In this document: in pieces, positions 60,874 to 64,000 of the stretch | Layout of the letters: each line of letters begins with the position of its first letter | How positions within the stretch are numbered: the first letter of the stretch is position 1 | Source: Actinomadura_C alba | Lineage (GTDB): Bacteria > Actinomycetota > Actinomycetes > Streptosporangiales > Streptosporangiaceae | DNA: 64,000 nt | Direction of reading: 5' to 3' | NCBI RefSeq assembly: GCF_039530285.1 | Contig: NZ_BAAAOK010000003.1 | Span: forward strand, 1 to 64,000 | The notes under the pieces: model-generated | What the model was told of the DNA's origin: nothing | Database searches by the model: none | The model's input: the letters and a program-made list of their open reading frames with translations, nothing else | Position numbers and translations under genes: made by a program

Positions 60874-62349
60874 TCAGGGGCCGATCGGCCAGGTGTGGAC
60901 GGGTTCGTTGGTGTGCATCAGCTCGATGTAGCGGCGGGTCATCAGCCGCAGCGCCTCATGCCGGTCGATGTTGAACGACTCCTCGATCGTCCGGAGCGTC
61001 TCGATCTGCCAGGTGGCGCCGTTCTGCCCGGTCATGCAGCGCTGTTCGATGATGCCCATGAGCCGGTCGCGGCGCGCCGGGTCGACTCCCCACCGGTCCA
61101 GCCCCTCATGCGCCATCGGCAGCAGCCGGCGCAGTCCGAGCTCGCCCGCGGGGACGTCGCCGAGGCCGGGCCAGTAGAGCGAGGCGTCGATGCCGTTCCG
61201 CGCGGCGCTGTGCAGGTTGTCGGCCGCCACCGGGAACGACATCTGGGACCAGACGGGCCGGTCGGCCTCGGCGAGGATGCGCACCAGGCCGTAGTAGAAG
61301 GCGCCGTTGGCCACGATGTCCACGACGGTCGGGCCGGCCGGCAGCACCCGGTTCTCGACCCGCAGGTGCGGTTTGCCGTTCACGACGGCGTAGATCGGCC
61401 GGTTCCAGCGGTAGATCGTGCCGTTGTGCAGGGTCAGCTCGCCCAGCTCGGGGATGTCGCCGCGCTCCAGGGTGGTGAGCGGGTCCTCGTCCTCACAGAT
61501 CGGCAGCAGGGACGGGAAGTACCGGGTGTTCTCCTCGAAGAGGTCGAAGACCGAGGTGATCCAGCGCTCGCCGAACCACACCCGGGGTCGTACGCCCTGG
61601 GCCTTCAGCTCCTCCGGCCGGGTGTCGGTGGCCTGCTCGAACAGGGTGATCCGGGTCTCGTGCCACAGCTCGCGCCCGAACAGGAACGGCGAGTTGGCGC
61701 CGAGCGCCACCTGCGCGCCGGCGATGGCCTGAGCGGCGTTCCAGTGTGAGGCGAACCCGTCCGGGCTGACCTGCAGGTGGAACTGGGTGCTGGTGCAGGC
61801 GGCCTCCGGGGTGATGCAGTCGGCGTAGGTCGCCAGGCGCTCGGTGCCGTCGATGGCGATCCGCATGTCCTCGCCGCGCGCCGCGAAGATCTGCTCGTTG
61901 AGCAGTTTGTAGCGGTGGTTGGAGGACATCGAGTCCTCGCTGATGTCGGTCTCGCGCAGGGTGGGCAGGATGCCGATCAGGACGAGCTCGCCGCCGGCCT
62001 CCTGCGCCCGCCGGCCGGCGTGGTCGAGGTTGCCGCGGATCTCCTGCTCCAGGTCGCCGCTCTCGCCGAGCTCGCGCGGGGGAACGTTGATCTCCAGGTT
62101 GAACAGCCCGAGCTCGGTCTCCCAGGCGGGATCGGCGATCGCATCGAGCACGTCGTTGTTGCGCATCAGCGGCATGGCGTCGCCATCGACGAGATTGATC
62201 TCGATCTCCAGGCCGATCTGCGGGCGGTCGAACTCGAACTGCGACTCCTGGAGCATACGGGCGAGCACATCCAGGCAGCGGTGGACCTTGTCCCGGTAGC
62301 GGCGGCGATCATCTCGGCTTACGGAGATCGGGGTGACATCTCTGCCCAT
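60874..62349 (-). CDS. Glutamate-cysteine ligase family 2 (GCS2)-type protein
   Basis: 491 residues of the GCS2 carboxylate-amine ligase fold: GLEIEINLVDGDAMP, LGLFNLEINVPPRE with the metal-binding Glu residues, ACTSTQFHLQVSP and RVENRVLPAGP. The typical actinobacterial member is EgtA (gamma-glutamylcysteine for ergothioneine), but no egtB-D genes are near, so the amine substrate is open. ATG 62349 has GGAGGGAA 3-4 bases upstream; a frame to 62406 adds 19 unconserved residues. Confidence 0.83.
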   Translation of the reverse strand: MGRDVTPISVSRDDRRRYRDKVHRCLDVLARMLQESQFEFDRPQIGLEIEINLVDGDAMPLMRNNDVLDAIADPAWETELGLFNLEINVPPRELGESGDLEQEIRGNLDHAGRRAQEAGGELVLIGILPTLRETDISEDSMSSNHRYKLLNEQIFAARGEDMRIAIDGTERLATYADCITPEAACTSTQFHLQVSPDGFASHWNAAQAIAGAQVALGANSPFLFGRELWHETRITLFEQATDTRPEELKAQGVRPRVWFGERWITSVFDLFEENTRYFPSLLPICEDEDPLTTLERGDIPELGELTLHNGTIYRWNRPIYAVVNGKPHLRVENRVLPAGPTVVDIVANGAFYYGLVRILAEADRPVWSQMSFPVAADNLHSAARNGIDASLYWPGLGDVPAGELGLRRLLPMAHEGLDRWGVDPARRDRLMGIIEQRCMTGQNGATWQIETLRTIEESFNIDRHEALRLMTRRYIELMHTNEPVHTWPIGP

Positions 62350-62421
62350 TCGTTCCCTCCACCTGAAGAGCCCACCAGGTGATCTGCCACGGGGTGAGTC
62401 GGTCAAACCCTCTTCTTTGGG

Positions 62422-62763
62422 TTAGCCTCGTACGAGAAGGGACACGGTCAGCACGACGCCGGCGGCGAAGACCAGCGCCGTGAGACCGATCGCGAACCTC
62501 GGTGGGGGGAGCGGCTCACCCGTACGGAGTGCCCGCTGGCACGACCGCCAGTGCAGAAACGCCAGAACGCTGAGCACGGCCCCGGTCAGGATCGGCAGGA
62601 CGGACAGTGTGATCCGTACCCCTGCCGGCCCGATGCGGCCGCCGAGTTCCGCGAGTGCCACGCCACCGGCGATCAACGCCAGACAGGTGCGGATCCACGA
62701 GAGGAAGGTCCGCTCGTTGGCCAGCGTGAACCGCGGGTCGGGTTCCTGACATTCCAAGTCCAT
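62422..62763 (-). CDS. DUF202 (YidH-like) membrane protein
   Basis: 113 residues. ERTFLSWIRTCLALIAGGVAL is the DUF202 signature, followed by two more helices (about 48-68 and 90-110). Family function is unknown. It ends 73 bp upstream of the GCS2 gene on the same strand, so the two may be co-transcribed. Confidence 0.9.
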   Translation of the reverse strand: MDLECQEPDPRFTLANERTFLSWIRTCLALIAGGVALAELGGRIGPAGVRITLSVLPILTGAVLSVLAFLHWRSCQRALRTGEPLPPPRFAIGLTALVFAAGVVLTVSLLVRG

Positions 62764-62880
62764 GGATCAATAGTTACGCAGGTCGCTCGCGTCGATCACA
62801 TCCCCGGGCCCGGTGGAGTGCGATCTTGGCGGGAGTAGTAGTCGGACACAGGCGTCGCACACGCGGTTCGGGGGGATCAC

Positions 62881-64000
62881 ATGCGACTGCGACCCCGGTC
62901 GATTCGCGTCCGGGACACGCTGATCGCCACCATGGTCTCGTTGTTCGCCTTCGGCCTGCCGGCGGCGGGGATGGACCTGTTGATCCGCAACGCCACCGAG
63001 CAGCGTCACTACCGGGACATCGAGTACGCGGCCCGCCGCGAGGCCGCCGTCCTGCAGTTGCGGACGCCTCCGCGTGATCCGGTGCCGGCGGATCCGAACG
63101 GCGTCGACCTGATCCAGGTGATGGACGCCGGCGGCCGCGTGCTCTACGCGAGCGGGGAGGCCGGTCGGCTGCCGATCAGCTCGGCCCGGCCACACGGGCG
63201 ACAGCTGTTCCGCAACCTCGCGCAGTGCGACACCGGCCACGGGTGCCTGTTCGTCCACGTGACGCGGATGAACCTGGTGCACGCGGACCCGCCGAGAACG
63301 GTGTACATCTACACGGCCACGGAGGTGCCGACGATCCTGGCCCCCGGGGTACTGGAGCTGATGACCGTCACGATGGTCCTGGCGCTGGCCGGGCTGACCT
63401 CCTGGATCACCTGGCGCACCGTGGGCCGCACACTCGGGCCGATCGACGCGATCCGGCGTCAGCTCGCGGAGATCAGCGCCAGCGATCTCAGCCGCCGGGT
63501 TCCCGAGCCGGGCCGCGAGGACGAGATCGCGCACATGGCCCGTACCGCCAACGCCACCCTCGACCGGCTGGAACGGTCGGTGAGCCGCCAGCGGCAGTTC
63601 ACCGCCGACGCCTCACACGAACTGCGCACTCCGGTGGCGGGCCTGCGGGCCAATCTCGAGGACGCCCTGATGCACCCGGCCGACGTCGATGTGGAGGGCA
63701 CGCTCGAGGCGGCGCTCAGAGACACCGAACGGCTAGAGGCGATCATCACCGATCTCCTGTTGCTGGCCCGGCTCGGTACCGGCGGCGGCGTTTTCCAGGA
63801 GAAGGTCGACCTCGCCGACCTGGCCGCCGCCCAGGTGAGTGGCCGGGGTACCGACATCCGCACGAACCTGGCGTCCGGTGTGATCGTGACCGGAGTGCCC
63901 ATGCAGCTCTCCCGCCTCCTGGGCAACCTGCTCGACAACGCCGAGGTTCACACGGACAGCCACATCGACGTCGAGGTACGGCGGGAGCGTGATGAAGCCG
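62881..64000 (+). CDS. Membrane sensor histidine kinase, 3' end beyond window
   Basis: Open from ATG 62881 to the last base (373 codons). Membrane helix 1 (about 12-36) and helix 2 (about 158-180) flank an extracellular domain with two Cys (CDTGHGC). A HAMP-like segment follows (RTLGPIDAIRRQLAEISASDLSRRVPEPG), then HisKA FTADASHELRTPVAG with the phosphoacceptor His246, and the start of the HATPase N-box (LLGNLLDNAEVH). GGGGGGA lies 5 bases upstream. Its regulator gene and C-terminus are outside the window. Divergent from the DUF202 gene. Confidence 0.92.
   Translation, partial: MRLRPRSIRVRDTLIATMVSLFAFGLPAAGMDLLIRNATEQRHYRDIEYAARREAAVLQLRTPPRDPVPADPNGVDLIQVMDAGGRVLYASGEAGRLPISSARPHGRQLFRNLAQCDTGHGCLFVHVTRMNLVHADPPRTVYIYTATEVPTILAPGVLELMTVTMVLALAGLTSWITWRTVGRTLGPIDAIRRQLAEISASDLSRRVPEPGREDEIAHMARTANATLDRLERSVSRQRQFTADASHELRTPVAGLRANLEDALMHPADVDVEGTLEAALRDTERLEAIITDLLLLARLGTGGGVFQEKVDLADLAAAQVSGRGTDIRTNLASGVIVTGVPMQLSRLLGNLLDNAEVHTDSHIDVEVRRERDEA

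Overview
This is a GC-rich (roughly 70% G+C), strongly GC3-biased actinobacterial chromosome segment. GTG starts are common, genes overlap by ATGA, and several promoters appear leaderless. Gene content (DUF5753 regulator, BldG with its kinase partner, actinobacterial Tad locus, MarP, DivIVA-like protein, an IHF-like domain) points to a filamentous actinomycete, most likely Streptosporangiales/Thermomonosporaceae (Actinomadura or Actinoallomurus-like). The genus is an inference. The order CoA-pyrophosphatase - marP - epoxide-hydrolase-like - holin-like - acs - 6C RNA - ssd - tad resembles the oriC-flanking Rv3672c to Rv3654c region of Mycobacterium tuberculosis. The bldG - kinase - hppA block with a divergent helicase resembles the Streptomyces bldG region.

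Layout. 1-7 kb: the 3' end of a NUDIX gene, MarP acid-stress protease, DUF309 protein, alpha/beta hydrolase, holin-like membrane protein, acetyl-CoA synthetase, and a Fic-like protein with a degenerate active site. 7.7-15.3 kb: a 6C-type RNA followed by ssd-tadA-tadB-tadC and then pilin-tadE-tadG. Here the Tad cluster is interrupted by a leaderless DUF5753 regulator and small unknown cistrons. 15.5-20.3 kb: secreted FnIII-like protein, a pentamer-based satellite, a very long hairpin, a small membrane protein and a DUF1998 helicase. 20.5-27.3 kb: bldG, its kinase-like partner, hppA, a 39-residue membrane protein, a SixA-like phosphatase and a FUSC transporter. 27.3-31.7 kb: a sugar ABC operon (binding protein, ATPase, permease) ending in a ROK regulator. 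32-36.6 kb: serB, then an overlapping SDR-MFS-QueA-like operon. 36.7-41 kb: a Clp-N-like protein plus HTH pair behind twin palindromes, and an operon of unknown protein, GAF histidine kinase, NarL-type regulator and PP2C phosphatase. 41-48.3 kb: ABC ATPase, TauE/SafE permease, DivIVA-like protein, a ZIP-like membrane protein fused to an IHF-like DNA-binding domain, DUF2231-Rieske protein, and NfeD plus Band 7. 48.4-64 kb: Fur-like regulator and catalase, class V aminotransferase-fold enzyme, CapA-like lipoprotein, GH1 glucosidase with divergent TetR, LURP-one-like protein, hydrolase, ferritin-like diiron protein, secreted unknown with a structured leader, solitary QcrB-type cytochrome b, GCS2-type ligase, DUF202 protein and a sensor kinase cut by the window end.

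The most unusual item is the single reading frame at 43785-45455. It joins a ZIP-type metal-transporter-like membrane domain, a His-Gly run and a long Pro/Ser/Gly/Arg linker to a C-terminal domain resembling the actinobacterial integration host factor. Next in interest are the twin 18-bp palindromes laid exactly over the -35 and -10 of a leaderless promoter (37534-37578), the regulator cassette inside the tad locus, and the pseudo-Fic protein. No tRNA, rRNA, insertion sequence, prophage or CRISPR array was seen.
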